Source: CAMCXE01 sp036520615
Lineage (GTDB): Bacteria > Pseudomonadota > Gammaproteobacteria > Pseudomonadales > Cellvibrionaceae
Assembly (NCBI GenBank): GCA_036520615.1
Contig: DATDJI010000092.1
Coordinates: 1 to 64,000 of the forward strand
Direction: 5' to 3'
Length of the DNA: 64,000 nucleotides
Positions 44,242 to 53,692 of this stretch are shown here, in pieces; positions within the stretch are counted from its first letter, which is position 1; each line of letters starts with the position of its first letter. The notes beneath the pieces were generated by a model. The model had not been told where the DNA came from. It saw nothing but the letters and a program-made list of their open reading frames with translations, and ran no database searches. Position numbers and translations under genes: made by a program.

Positions 44242-44658
44242 ATGGCCTCGCAAGAAGCCGGTTTTTTTATGGCCTCATTTAGCATTTGTATTAAAGCCGC
44301 TCCGCAGGCTTCAGGAGCTGCACATGGATTAGAGTTTGCCAAAGCCTGCATCGCGCAAGGCCACAGTATTGTGCGAGTGTTTTTTTACGGTGATGGAGTT
44401 TACCTCGGATTGAAAACACAGGCCCTGCCCCAGGGGGAAATATGCTGGGGGAAACTATGGCAAAACTTCCTAGTTGATCACAAGATCGACGCCGTCGTTT
44501 GCATTGCAGCTGCAGTACGGCGTGGAATAGTTGATGCAGCAGAAGCGCGACGACAGAATTTAGATATTGATTTGCTACGGGAGGGGTTTGTACTTTCGGG
44601 CCTTGGTCAGTGGATAGCAGCTAATTCTACTGCCGACCACACTATGTCATTCGGGTAG
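44242..44658 (+). CDS. tusD: Sulfurtransferase TusD (DsrE-like)
   Basis: The 138-residue DsrE-family subunit of the TusBCD complex relays sulfur to TusE for 2-thiouridine formation in tRNA. The sulfur-carrying Cys is C87 (AVVCIAAAVRRG), matching Cys78 of E. coli, and FFYGDGVYL and LSGLGQWIAA are family segments. ATG 44269 is an alternative start giving a more family-like N-terminus (MASFSICI). It lies 8 bp after the Bax-inhibitor gene and 6 bp before tusC. Confidence 0.92.
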   Translation: MASQEAGFFMASFSICIKAAPQASGAAHGLEFAKACIAQGHSIVRVFFYGDGVYLGLKTQALPQGEICWGKLWQNFLVDHKIDAVVCIAAAVRRGIVDAAEARRQNLDIDLLREGFVLSGLGQWIAANSTADHTMSFG

Positions 44659-44664
44659 AAGGCT

Positions 44665-45012
44665 ATGTCGCCATTGTTCATCTTCACTGAAACGCCAAAT
44701 AACAACACTCAGGCTCGTGAAGGCGTTGAAGCGTTATTAGCTTGCGCTGCTTTTGACCAAAAGCCTACGGTTATGTTTATTGATCAAGGGATTTTACAGC
44801 TAATTCCTCAAGCAGATCAAATAGGTAGCAAAAATCTTAACAAAATGCTGCAAGCGCTTGAAATATATGGTGTTGAATCAATTATAGTGTGCGCCAACTC
44901 CCTTGCTCGCTTTGGCGTGAAATTGGCTGAATTAAAACCTCAGGGGAAGCTAATAACCCTTAGCGAGCGTGCATCAATAATTCAACATGCCGCTTGGGTT
45001 GCGTGTTTCTAG
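44665..45012 (+). CDS. tusC: Sulfurtransferase TusC (DsrF-like)
   Basis: The 115-residue DsrF-like subunit starts at an ATG with an AAGG site. The segments ARLGVKLAEL-like ARFGVKLAELKP, GVESIIVCANSLARFG and the C-terminal AWVACF fit TusC. It is the scaffold of the TusBCD sulfur relay. Its stop overlaps the tusB start. Confidence 0.9.
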   Translation: MSPLFIFTETPNNNTQAREGVEALLACAAFDQKPTVMFIDQGILQLIPQADQIGSKNLNKMLQALEIYGVESIIVCANSLARFGVKLAELKPQGKLITLSERASIIQHAAWVACF

Positions 45013-45293
45013 TGGCGTTGCATTTATTAGCAAGTATTGATATCGAATGTGTGGCTCGCTGCCGTGCAAGCTTAAGCAGTGCTGACAGCTTGTTGTTATT
45101 GGGAGATGGGGTCTATGCGCTTCAGTCTGAGGAAACTCTTACCAGCTTAACCGCGGCAACCAACAACCTTTTTGTGTTAGCGGAAGACCTGCTTTGCCGC
45201 CTTCCCCACTTGGATACATCCATATCTGTAATAAATTACGCTCAATGGGTGCAACTGAGTATTGCGTCAGCTCCTGTTGTTAGCTGGTATTGA
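45012..45293 (+). CDS. tusB: Sulfurtransferase TusB (DsrH-like)
   Basis: The 93-residue protein matches the DsrH family in length (95 in E. coli) and in the core SADSLLLLGDGVYAL ... VLAEDLLCR ... VINYAQWVQLS. The start is a non-ATG codon: GTG 45012 overlaps the tusC stop (TAGTG); GTG 45003 and TTG 45018 are alternatives. It forms the hexameric TusBCD complex. Confidence 0.88.
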   Translation: MALHLLASIDIECVARCRASLSSADSLLLLGDGVYALQSEETLTSLTAATNNLFVLAEDLLCRLPHLDTSISVINYAQWVQLSIASAPVVSWY

Positions 45294-45315
45294 GCTGCAA
45301 GGAGGGAAAATTGAT

Positions 45316-45630
45316 ATGAACACTGGAGAGTTTGACGAGCAAGGATATTTGTTGGATCTAACAGCGTGGTCCGAACCGCTAGCTGAAACTATTGCAGCAC
45401 AGGACGGTTTGAACCTGACGCCTGCACACTGGGAACTGATTTACCTAATTCGCAATTTTTACTCTGAGTTTGACCTCTCCCCTGCTATGCGCCCGCTTTG
45501 TAAATATGTGACGCAACATTTGAGCGTTGAAAAAGGGCGCAGTATTTACCTATTACAGCTATTCCCCGGTAGCCCGGCTAAACGCTTAGCGAAAATTGCC
45601 GGGCTCCCTAAGCCCGAAAACTGCTTGTAG
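45316..45630 (+). CDS. tusE: Sulfur relay protein TusE (DsrC-like)
   Basis: The protein has 104 residues from ATG 45316, preceded by a perfect AAGGAGGG site 9 nt away. The family segment GYL...WSEPLAETIA, HWELIYLIRNFYSEF and the C-terminal GLPKPENCL are present; penultimate C103 is the persulfide carrier that hands sulfur to MnmA. It completes the tusDCBE unit. Confidence 0.93.
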   Translation: MNTGEFDEQGYLLDLTAWSEPLAETIAAQDGLNLTPAHWELIYLIRNFYSEFDLSPAMRPLCKYVTQHLSVEKGRSIYLLQLFPGSPAKRLAKIAGLPKPENCL

Positions 45631-45752
45631 CAACAATTCTATTTGCTGTGACCGTCTTCAACATGTTTGAGCATGCAACGCTTTAGTCTTCGCATCATTA
45701 CGATGGTAATTTATGTGATAAAACCTACCTACTCAAAATTCGGTACGTCACC

Positions 45753-46967
45753 ATGCGATTTTTTAGCTTAATCCTCCTTTTTCTCGGCGTCAGTCTGTCA
45801 AATCAAAGCCACGCCCATACACGATGGGCACTAGATGGGTTAGTAAAGCCGCGTACCGATTCCACCGCTATTAAAACCGGCCCTTGCGGTGCACCGCGCA
45901 CGACTAATCGTGTAACTGAACTGATCGCAGGTTCCAAAGTACAGGTTAAAGTTGAGAGCGTTATTTACCATACCGGTGTATTTAAAATTTATTTCTCTGC
46001 TGCGAATGACCAGAATTTCACTTTGCTCGCCGACAATATTAAGGACTATGCAGACCAACGCTTTCAAACCTATACGCTTACGCTTCCCAATCAACCCTGC
46101 GACAAATGCACGCTGCAGTTAATTCAGACGATGCCCGACTCTGGCAATAGCCTTTATTATTCCTGCGCGGATATAAAGTTAACCAGCCCCGTAGTGGCAG
46201 ATACAACGCCACCCTCCGCAGTGACAAATTTACGACTACAGTCTGACGTGAAAACTATTAGTTTAGGCTGGCAAAACCCCGCCCAAGATTATGCCCAAAC
46301 CTTGGTAGTGCAAAGCACGGCGCCGCTAAGTGAATACCCTCAAGCGGGGGTTGAATATCGTCAGGATTCGATCCTGGGGAATGGAAAGGTGGTACTGCTT
46401 GCTGCACAAACAGGTTTTCAAAGCCTGCCATTAACATCTGGTCTAATTTATTACTACACAGTATTTGCAGTTGATAGCAGCCGCAATTACTCAAAATTCA
46501 CGCAAATATCTGGGCAGCTAAATCAAATTAACCAAGTGCCAACGGTTGCTATTCTGGCTGAACAAGCAGGGCAAATTAAGCAGAAATTTTTGACTACCGA
46601 CGGCTTAATAACGTTGCAAGCTAATGTTAGCGACGCCGATGCGAGCGACCAGCACAGAATTGATTGGGCCGGAACCGATTATCGTTTACTTGACCTCGCA
46701 GCGAACGACGCGGCCTTCACATTTGACCCTAGCGCGTTAAAAGCGGGTGCTTATAAGGTTGTTGTGAAGGCTACGGATTCGGGCACACCGAACATGCAAG
46801 CGACAGCAGAGGTAAGCCTGAATATTGAAGAGCCTGCTGCCACTACACCTACCCTAGCAGGTGCCATTGGCGGCCTTGAGTTGTTTATCTTCGGCGGACT
46901 GATATTAGCGGGGATGCGAGTAGTAGTACTACCTCATTCATATGCCGCCACCGGAAAAATGAGATGA
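45753..46967 (+). CDS. LPMO-like secreted protein with fibronectin-type region and C-terminal membrane anchor
   Basis: The 404-residue protein has a signal peptide whose predicted cleavage (SHA-HTRW) leaves a mature N-terminal His, the first ligand of the histidine brace of lytic polysaccharide monooxygenases. A second His is H73 (VIYHTGVFKIYF), and several Cys pairs are seen in the first 150 residues. It resembles the SCE4755-type polysaccharide-monooxygenase-like family. Residues of about 155-255 look like fibronectin type III, 260-360 like another Ig-like domain. The C-terminus has a hydrophobic segment (LELFIFGGLILAGMRVVV) followed by Lys and Arg, like a surface-sorting or membrane anchor. 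Copper oxidase activity is plausible, not proven. Confidence 0.72.
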   Translation: MRFFSLILLFLGVSLSNQSHAHTRWALDGLVKPRTDSTAIKTGPCGAPRTTNRVTELIAGSKVQVKVESVIYHTGVFKIYFSAANDQNFTLLADNIKDYADQRFQTYTLTLPNQPCDKCTLQLIQTMPDSGNSLYYSCADIKLTSPVVADTTPPSAVTNLRLQSDVKTISLGWQNPAQDYAQTLVVQSTAPLSEYPQAGVEYRQDSILGNGKVVLLAAQTGFQSLPLTSGLIYYYTVFAVDSSRNYSKFTQISGQLNQINQVPTVAILAEQAGQIKQKFLTTDGLITLQANVSDADASDQHRIDWAGTDYRLLDLAANDAAFTFDPSALKAGAYKVVVKATDSGTPNMQATAEVSLNIEEPAATTPTLAGAIGGLELFIFGGLILAGMRVVVLPHSYAATGKMR

Positions 46968-47084
46968 CGGCTTAAACAACAAAGGCAAACGGGGAAACGC
47001 TCAACACCAGTTTATGGGGTTGCAAACGTACACGTCCTTGCGTACTCATTTATAGCTAGCTCTGCGTGTAACTTCTAATCACAG

Positions 47085-47738
47085 CTAATTTTCTAGGGGT
47101 TCCAGCTCCAACTCCACACGGCGATTCTGGCCTCGCCCAGCGTCAGTGCCATTATCAGCAATTGGGTAACGCTCGCCATAACCATAAGCATTTACCCGGC
47201 CAGCTGGTACGCGTTGATCCAACAGATAAAATTTAACACTATCAGCCCGCTCTTCACTTAGACGCTGATTCATAGAATCGCTGCCAACCGAATCGGTGTG
47301 GCCGGAAATACGAATGCGGGTGTCTTTAAACTCTTTGAGCACATCAACAACCGAATCCAACACATCAAAAAAATCCTGCCGAATCTGTGCACTGCCGGTT
47401 GCGAACGTGATATTACCGGGCATGATCAATTTAATATTCTTGCCATTACGTTGTACGCGTACACCTGTACCCTCAAGTCGCTCGCGCAACACTTTCTCTT
47501 GTTTGTCCATGTAATGGCCGGTGCCTGCTCCAACGATGCCGCCTACGGCAGCTCCGCGTAAGGCTCCTTTAGAACGGTCTTGTTTACTGGAGGTTGCCGC
47601 CCCCAATAGCGCGCCCACCGCAGCTCCTATTCCAGCGCCTTTAGTAGTGTTGCTGGTTTTGCGCTCTCCAGTGTAAGGGTCATTAGTTGCGCATGCGCAT
47701 AGACCCAAACTAAGTAACAGCACTGACACGAATTTCAT
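47085..47738 (-). CDS. OmpA-family outer-membrane lipoprotein with glycine-zipper domain
   Basis: The 217-residue protein has a lipoprotein signal (LLSLGLCAC), a glycine-zipper region at about 30-85 (KGAGIGAAVGALLGAA and GAAVGGIVGAGTGHYM) and an OmpA peptidoglycan-binding domain (about 105-215) with ATGSAQIRQDFF, ISGHTDSVGSDSMNQRLSEERADSV and GRGQNRRVE. The family is YiaD-like and anchors the outer membrane to peptidoglycan. It converges with the LPMO-like gene. Confidence 0.9.
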   Translation of the reverse strand: MKFVSVLLLSLGLCACATNDPYTGERKTSNTTKGAGIGAAVGALLGAATSSKQDRSKGALRGAAVGGIVGAGTGHYMDKQEKVLRERLEGTGVRVQRNGKNIKLIMPGNITFATGSAQIRQDFFDVLDSVVDVLKEFKDTRIRISGHTDSVGSDSMNQRLSEERADSVKFYLLDQRVPAGRVNAYGYGERYPIADNGTDAGRGQNRRVELELEPLEN

Positions 47739-47973
47739 AAGGGCATTCTCCGATTATTAACAAACAAAAATTACGGGGCTTGCACCATTGTGCCCTGTAT
47801 CTTTGCTTTTGCAACACTAAAAGCACTTAAGCTCGGCCGCCACTTCGTTAAATTGTGGAGGATTTACGTAATTTTATTAGACGGCCTAAACGCAGTTCGG
47901 CGGGCGCTTTACGTTATCATGGCGCATTTGCACGCTCTAACCACTCCCCTCAATTCAAAAAACGAGCCCACCT

Positions 47974-48426
47974 ATGGCATTGCAGAAGCACTACATATCC
48001 TACTTCTCCTGTGTTTTAATTGTGTCGCTCGTTGGCAGCTTATCGGCCTGTCACAACTACCCGGTCCATATCAACGGCAACCCCATTGGCGCTAAACCGC
48101 TGTTCTCAGGGTTTCACATCGAAGACAAACACCTTGCTACCTGTATCAATGAACATATTTTCGATCAGCACATTACTCAAGCGGAAGATTTAACACACAT
48201 CAACTGCGCTCAGCGTTCAATTCGCTCCCTTAAAGGACTCGAAATTTTCTCTCACCTTCTTTCGGTAAACTTAAACGACAACGCGATTGAATCGATCAGC
48301 CCACTTTTTGCAATTTCTAGCCTAGAAGAAATTCAGTTAAACGGCAACCTGGTGAATTGTAACGAGATTAATAAACTGCGCGCGCGGTCAGTGAAAATTA
48401 ATGGAGTGTGCGCGACTCACAAATAA
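47974..48426 (+). CDS. Small leucine-rich-repeat lipoprotein
   Basis: The 150-residue protein has an N-terminal lipoprotein signal (VGSLSAC, lipid acceptor Cys near residue 26). A compact repeat region of two or three leucine-rich repeats follows (INCAQRSIRSLKGLEIFSHL, LSVNLNDNAIESISPLF, SLEEIQLNGNLVNC). A C-terminal Cys pair may cap the repeats. Small LRR lipoproteins of this type are of unknown function and probably bind a protein partner at the outer membrane. Ribosome-binding site is weak. Confidence 0.65.
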   Translation: MALQKHYISYFSCVLIVSLVGSLSACHNYPVHINGNPIGAKPLFSGFHIEDKHLATCINEHIFDQHITQAEDLTHINCAQRSIRSLKGLEIFSHLLSVNLNDNAIESISPLFAISSLEEIQLNGNLVNCNEINKLRARSVKINGVCATHK

Positions 48427-48667
48427 TTAAAACGCGGATAAAAACTTTTATATTTTTTATGTGCATTTGCAAAAAACTGCGCGTTATTCTGCACGCCCCG
48501 TTCTCGCCAGCCACAACCCTGTCTATGTTTTTTATCCCGGCAAACAATTAATTATTAAAATAGGCGTCCGCGGCACATTCCAAGAAATTCTGATGGCACC
48601 GATCCTGCTAATTATTGTGGCGCATCTATCGTATCGCGCTCACATTCACAATTGCAGGGGAATCAAT

Positions 48668-49120
48668 ATGTTCGCAGCAACCGATAAAGAAACCATGACT
48701 TCGCAAATTCTGCAGGCCAAAAAGGCCCAAGGCGTAACCTGGGAAACCATGGGGAACGCATTGGGTGTATCTGAAGTCTGGCTGGCATCTGTATGTCTAG
48801 GAATGAACTCTGCCCCTGGTGAAAAGGCTGCGGCCATCGCAGAGTATTTAAATTTAAGCGCTGACATTACAGACGCATTAATGGCATTCCCTACAAAAAT
48901 TTGGAAGCAAACAGTACCTACGGATCCGTTAATTTACCGCTTGTATGAAATTGTCGGCGTGTATGGCGATACACTTAAACACGTCATTCAAGAAAAATTC
49001 GGTGACGGTATTATGAGTGCGATTGATTTTTCAATGGAGGTTAAAAAAGAGGAAAACACAAAAGGCGATCGGGTTGTATTGGAATTAAATGGCAAGTTTT
49101 TACCCTATAGAAGTTGGTAA
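48668..49120 (+). CDS. cynS: Cyanate hydratase (cyanase)
   Basis: From ATG 48668 (AGGGGAAT upstream) the protein has 150 residues, against 156 in E. coli. Cyanase turns cyanate and bicarbonate into ammonia and CO2. The catalytic triad is intact: R91 and E94 (YRLYEIVGVYG) and S117 (GDGIMSAIDF). The N-terminal 80 residues are helix-turn-helix-like as in the family. There is no cynT carbonic anhydrase or cynX transporter beside it. A long start-less upstream extension is not used. Confidence 0.95.
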   Translation: MFAATDKETMTSQILQAKKAQGVTWETMGNALGVSEVWLASVCLGMNSAPGEKAAAIAEYLNLSADITDALMAFPTKIWKQTVPTDPLIYRLYEIVGVYGDTLKHVIQEKFGDGIMSAIDFSMEVKKEENTKGDRVVLELNGKFLPYRSW

Positions 49121-49140
49121 AATAATTACTTTAAAACAGT

Positions 49141-49166
49141 AACAACCCGCCTTAGTGCGGGTTGTT
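49141..49166 (+). terminator. Rho-independent terminator after cynS
   Basis: AACAACCCGC (49141-49150) pairs with GCGGGTTGTT (49157-49166) around a 6-base loop, followed by TACTTTT. It begins 20 bp after the cynS stop and 12 bp before the stop of the converging gene, so it may serve both. Confidence 0.8.
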
Positions 49167-49177
49167 TACTTTTAGGC

Positions 49178-52100
49178 CTAAGGGCGTGGCCGACGCAAAT
49201 CTAACGTGTGTGGGTATTCTGGGTTAACCTCTTGCCCAGGAGCGGCCATAGGTTTATTGCCACTAACGGGGAAAAACTGGCGCAGTCCATCCAACTGGGG
49301 GCGCGGTGAAAATGGCCCTTGAGTATGCCCAACATTTAAAAACCGATTACCACGTCGAGATTCAGCTTCAAATGCATTTACTGGGAAGCTGTCATAACTG
49401 CGGCCGCCTGGGTGGCTGACGTGATAGACACAACCGCCAATCGAGCGACCATTCCATAAATCTAAAACATCAAACACCAACGGCGCATGCACACCGATCG
49501 TAGGATGTAATGCGGAGGGCGGCTGCCAGGCGCGATAACGCACACCAGCGACGTATTCGCCGTGTACCCCCGTAGCTTGTAGAGGAACTTGGCGCCCATT
49601 ACAGACGAGCGTGTATCGGCTGTCCGTAAGCCCCGTAAGCTTTACCTGAATTCGCTCGACTGATGAATCCACATAACGCGCCGTGCCAAAACTGCCGACC
49701 TCTTCGCCTAATACATGCCAAGGTTCAATGGCCCAGCGCAACTCCAATGCAATATGGTCCACTTGCACGCGGCCGTAATGAGGAAAACGGAATTCCTCGA
49801 ATGGTAAAAGCCAGGATAAATCAAAGGCGAATCCCTGATCATTTAAATCCCGTACAACTTCTTGCATATCCGTCCAGATAAAATGCGGCAACATAAAGCG
49901 ATCGTGCAATACGGTCCCCCAGCGTACCAGCGGCTTGTGGTAGGGTTTTTGCCAAAAACGCATAAATAAACAGCGCAATAACAGCGTCTGCACTAACGCC
50001 ATGCGCTCATGGGGCGGCATTTCAAAACCGCGGAATTCCAAAATTCCTTGCCGCCCAGAACTCAAACCAGGCGAGTAGAGTTTGTCTATACAAAACTCAG
50101 CGCGATGGGTGTTGCCGGTGATATCAATCAGCAGATTGCGCAGCAGCCGATCGACCAACCATGGCTGTGGCACTTCTCCTTTAGGAATTTGCGCAAAGGC
50201 AACTTCCAATTCATAGAGCATTTCGTCGCGACCTTCATCGGCTCTTGGCGCTTGCGACGTGGGGCCGATAAACATGCCTGAGAACAGATAAGACAGGCTC
50301 GGATGGTGTTGCCAGAAGGTTATCAAGCTTTGCAAAACATCTGGGCGGCGCAACAGCGGACTATCTGCAGGCGTAGGACCGCCGAGGGTTACGTGGTTGC
50401 CACCGCCGGTGCCAGTATGGCGCCCATCTAACATGAATTTTTCTGCCCCCAAGCGACATTTATAGGCGGCGTCGTAAATGGTTGTCGTAGTATCTACCAA
50501 TTCTTTCCAGCTACTGGCTGGATGAATGTTTACTTCAATAACGCCCGGGTCCGGCGTTACCAATAATTTAACTATGCGACTGTCCCTCGGCGGCTCATAG
50601 CCTTCCACAATTACCGGTAATTTAAGTGCTTTTGCCGTCGCCTCCACACAGGTCAGCAATTGAACGTAATGCTCAAGGTAGTTAAGGGGCGGCATAAAAA
50701 CGTGCAAGCGACCATCTCGCGCTTCCACACAAACGGCGGTACGGATAACCTCCCAATACTCGCGATGAATTTTGCGCTCCCATCTTTGGCCCTGCCTAGT
50801 GTTCGAGCCTTGTGGCTCAACGATTTGTGGCGACACCATCGCGTCTGCCTCGGCGGTAATGGGCGTTTTAATGTAACGATTAGTGATGTCGCTATGTTTT
50901 GGTAGAGGCTCACGCTCAGCAAACGGATCTACAGGGATTAATTCCTCCCGCAATGATTCCTCTACCTGTGGCAGGGAATTAAGCGGCAGCCTCAAACCCA
51001 TCGGCGAATCTCCGGGAATAAGCACAATACGCTCGCGCCGAGTAGGCCATTGGCTACTGACCCAACGCCCCATGCCACTGTTAAACGTCAATGGCAATAC
51101 GTATCCAGTGGGTTTGGCCAACCCGCGTTCCAGTACTTTTGCCAAGCGGCGGCGGGCGAGCTCATCCTTCGCCTCGGCAATTTGAACATCCAAATTAACC
51201 GGCATGCTTTGCTCTTGCATTAAATAATGAAGGCCATCCTCGTAAGCGGCCTGGCAAAAATCCGCATCTAGCGCCAAGCGGCTACACAGTTGCAGCATAA
51301 ATAAATGCGCTTCGCGCAGCCCATAACCATAATTTTTATCTACGCGCGCTAAATAATCTCGCTCTTGCCAGAGAGGCTCGCCGTCCTTACGCCAAAAAAT
51401 ACCTAACGCCCAACGCGGAATCTCCTCGCCCGGATACCATTTACCCTGCCCATAATGCAGTAACCCTTTAGGTGCAAAACTATCGCGCAGCTTCAACAAC
51501 AGATCCTTGGCCAGCGTTAACTTTTGATCACCTAAGGCATCGGTATTCCATTGGGCAGATTCCATATCGTCGGTAGAAACAAACGTCGGCTCGCCTCCCA
51601 TCGTCAGGCGCACATCCTGGGCGACAATCAGCTCGTCTACCTGTTCACCTAGCGCCATTACCGCATCCCATTGGGATTCTGAATAGGGTTTGGTGACGCG
51701 CGGATCTTCGTGAATGCGCGTAACGACATTTGAATAGCTAAAATCCACCTCACATTTATCGGTAAAGCCGTGTATTGGCGCTGCCGAAACGGGATCGGGT
51801 GTACAGGCCAGCGGAATATGCCCTTCGCTGGCAAATAAACCGGACGTCGGATCCATGCCGACCCAGCCGGCTCCAGGTATGAATACTTCACACCATGCAT
51901 GCAGATCCGTGAAATCGGCCTCAGGCCCGGAAGGGCCATCAAGGCTTGCGATATCAGCTTTTAATTGCACCAAATAACCAGATGCAAAGCGCGCCGCCAA
52001 ACCTTCGTGCCGCAACAACTGCACTAATAACCAAGCTGAATCGCGACAGGAACCCAGTGCTTTATCCAGCGTTTCATCCGGCGTTTGCACACCAGGTTCA

Positions 52101-52585
52101 AGGCGAACGGTATATTCAACTGAAGATTGCACTTTTTGATTAACCGCCACCAAATAATCAATCGTGCGCATTTTGGTTTTTGGTAGTGAGAGCAGTACGG
52201 CTTTGAATTTATCGCTACATTCTAAACATTCCAGATAAGGCAAAAGCTCTTTGTGAGTTTGCTCATCATATTTAAATGGATAATGCTCAGCGTACTCTTC
52301 CAAGAAAAAATCAAATGGATTAATTACCGTCATATCGGCAATAACTTCCACATCGACCCAAAAGCGTTTAGTTTTTTCCGGGAACACTAAACGTGCTAAA
52401 AAATTGCCAAATGCATCCTGCTGCCAATTAATAAAATGCTCTTCCGGCTGAATTTTTAAACTGTAAGCGTGGATGGGGGTACGACAATGGGGGGCTGGTC
52501 GCAAACGCACGGTGTGAGGCGAAACACCGACCTCCCGATCAAATTCGTAGTGAGTTTGATGATTTATAGCAACTCGAATCGTCAT
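49178..52585 (-). CDS. Large transglutaminase-like protein (DUF2126 family)
   Basis: From ATG 52585 the protein has 1135 residues. An N-terminal Bact_transglu_N-like region (about 1-90) leads into a transglutaminase core whose Cys (DKALGSCRDSAWLL), His (DLHAWCEVF) and Asp (GWVGMDPTSG) catalytic residues are all present. The long C-terminal DUF2126 region (about 350-1110) contains GEPTFVSTDDME, GTGGGNHVTLGG and GILEFRGFEMPPHERM. It is probably a cytoplasmic enzyme acting on peptide-like substrates. It shares a cluster with the alpha-E and ATP-grasp genes, a combination predicted elsewhere to make or remodel peptide tags. Confidence 0.88.
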   Translation of the reverse strand: MTIRVAINHQTHYEFDREVGVSPHTVRLRPAPHCRTPIHAYSLKIQPEEHFINWQQDAFGNFLARLVFPEKTKRFWVDVEVIADMTVINPFDFFLEEYAEHYPFKYDEQTHKELLPYLECLECSDKFKAVLLSLPKTKMRTIDYLVAVNQKVQSSVEYTVRLEPGVQTPDETLDKALGSCRDSAWLLVQLLRHEGLAARFASGYLVQLKADIASLDGPSGPEADFTDLHAWCEVFIPGAGWVGMDPTSGLFASEGHIPLACTPDPVSAAPIHGFTDKCEVDFSYSNVVTRIHEDPRVTKPYSESQWDAVMALGEQVDELIVAQDVRLTMGGEPTFVSTDDMESAQWNTDALGDQKLTLAKDLLLKLRDSFAPKGLLHYGQGKWYPGEEIPRWALGIFWRKDGEPLWQERDYLARVDKNYGYGLREAHLFMLQLCSRLALDADFCQAAYEDGLHYLMQEQSMPVNLDVQIAEAKDELARRRLAKVLERGLAKPTGYVLPLTFNSGMGRWVSSQWPTRRERIVLIPGDSPMGLRLPLNSLPQVEESLREELIPVDPFAEREPLPKHSDITNRYIKTPITAEADAMVSPQIVEPQGSNTRQGQRWERKIHREYWEVIRTAVCVEARDGRLHVFMPPLNYLEHYVQLLTCVEATAKALKLPVIVEGYEPPRDSRIVKLLVTPDPGVIEVNIHPASSWKELVDTTTTIYDAAYKCRLGAEKFMLDGRHTGTGGGNHVTLGGPTPADSPLLRRPDVLQSLITFWQHHPSLSYLFSGMFIGPTSQAPRADEGRDEMLYELEVAFAQIPKGEVPQPWLVDRLLRNLLIDITGNTHRAEFCIDKLYSPGLSSGRQGILEFRGFEMPPHERMALVQTLLLRCLFMRFWQKPYHKPLVRWGTVLHDRFMLPHFIWTDMQEVVRDLNDQGFAFDLSWLLPFEEFRFPHYGRVQVDHIALELRWAIEPWHVLGEEVGSFGTARYVDSSVERIQVKLTGLTDSRYTLVCNGRQVPLQATGVHGEYVAGVRYRAWQPPSALHPTIGVHAPLVFDVLDLWNGRSIGGCVYHVSHPGGRSYDSFPVNAFEAESRRGNRFLNVGHTQGPFSPRPQLDGLRQFFPVSGNKPMAAPGQEVNPEYPHTLDLRRPRP

Positions 52586-52762
52586 AATTACGTCCAATCA
52601 AAAGAAAAGGCTGACCACTCGTGACATCACAGTGGCATTTATTCCTAGCGCAATATTTACGGCAGACTGCTGCATTTATTTATCCGTCGGCAACAGAGTA
52701 TGTATTAGGCTTAAAGTACAGCCGTGTATTAGTGACAATAGCGTTGAGAACAAGAGGCCTGT

Positions 52763-53689
52763 TTAATTAAACCAAGTATCGGCAATCGAAGAATGAAGCT
52801 TGGCAAGTTCTAATTGCATGGTGTTTAAATATTCACGAAATGAATCGTCCAAAACGTCATAATCAACGTTTTCAAACATTGTCGCTTGCAATTCAGCTAA
52901 GGCTAAAACTACGGGCTCTGCCAAGGGTAGTTTGCAGGCGGAATCATCCATCGCATGTAAGCAGTGGGAAATAGTTCGAGGATATTGTTCGTCTTCTAAT
53001 AAATAACAAGCGACATCGGCTGCATCCACTGCAGACCTGAGGCTTCTGCGATAACTTTGCTCAGCACCTACCGAGCGTAACACATTCCCCCAGATAATTT
53101 GTTTAGCGTAAGACGCACCGTCGTTTTGTTGTGCGTGCATCCAAGTAGCGACACCAATATCCAAAATACGCGTTGTCATATCGGCGCGCTCCAAATTGCG
53201 CCCGAGACGTAAAAAATCCCAGGCTTGATCGTGGCTCATAGTGCCATACAACAATCCGTTAATTTGCTGGCAACCGCGAATAACGCCTTTTAAAAAAGCA
53301 TGGCGCTGGCCGCGCTTTAATGCTTGAGAAAGATTTTCCTGCACAAACATCGATAATGCATTGACAAGTTCCCATGTTTCACCCGGCACTACATCTCGTG
53401 ATGTACGTACATTTTCGCGCAGCATACGCAGCGACGACACCATAGAACTTGGATTGTCTTCATCGCCGAGAATAAATTTAACAACATTGCGCTCATCTGA
53501 AGTTTTATAAAGTTTGTCGAATTGAGTCTGTGCGCTATTGAGTTCAATTAAATTAAACCAACCTAAATTCACTCCCTTTGGTAAATCCAATAATAAATTT
53601 GCGTAAACGCCTAACATACGGGCAGTGTTTTCTACTCGCTCGATATAACGAGCTGTCCAATAAATTCTCTCAGCTACTTTTGACAACAT
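52763..53689 (-). CDS. Alpha-E domain protein
   Basis: The 308-residue all-helical protein matches the alpha-E (DUF403) family: LSKVAERIYWTARYIERVENTARML at the N-terminus and WDFLRLGRNLERADMTTRILDIG in the middle. Such proteins are found with circularly permuted ATP-grasp ligases and transglutaminases. It begins 3 bp after the ATP-grasp gene, and its role in the set is not known. Confidence 0.9.
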   Translation of the reverse strand: MLSKVAERIYWTARYIERVENTARMLGVYANLLLDLPKGVNLGWFNLIELNSAQTQFDKLYKTSDERNVVKFILGDEDNPSSMVSSLRMLRENVRTSRDVVPGETWELVNALSMFVQENLSQALKRGQRHAFLKGVIRGCQQINGLLYGTMSHDQAWDFLRLGRNLERADMTTRILDIGVATWMHAQQNDGASYAKQIIWGNVLRSVGAEQSYRRSLRSAVDAADVACYLLEDEQYPRTISHCLHAMDDSACKLPLAEPVVLALAELQATMFENVDYDVLDDSFREYLNTMQLELAKLHSSIADTWFN

Positions 53690-53692
53690 AAT

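Noticed and set aside
45012..45630. Long upstream start for tusE at 45262
   Set aside because: It would overlap the tusB coding region; the ATG at 45316 has a perfect ribosome-binding site and gives the family length.
48461..48667. N-terminal extension of cyanase by 69 residues
   Set aside because: Homology to cyanase begins only at ATG 48668, which has its own ribosome-binding site; the extension is promoter and leader DNA.
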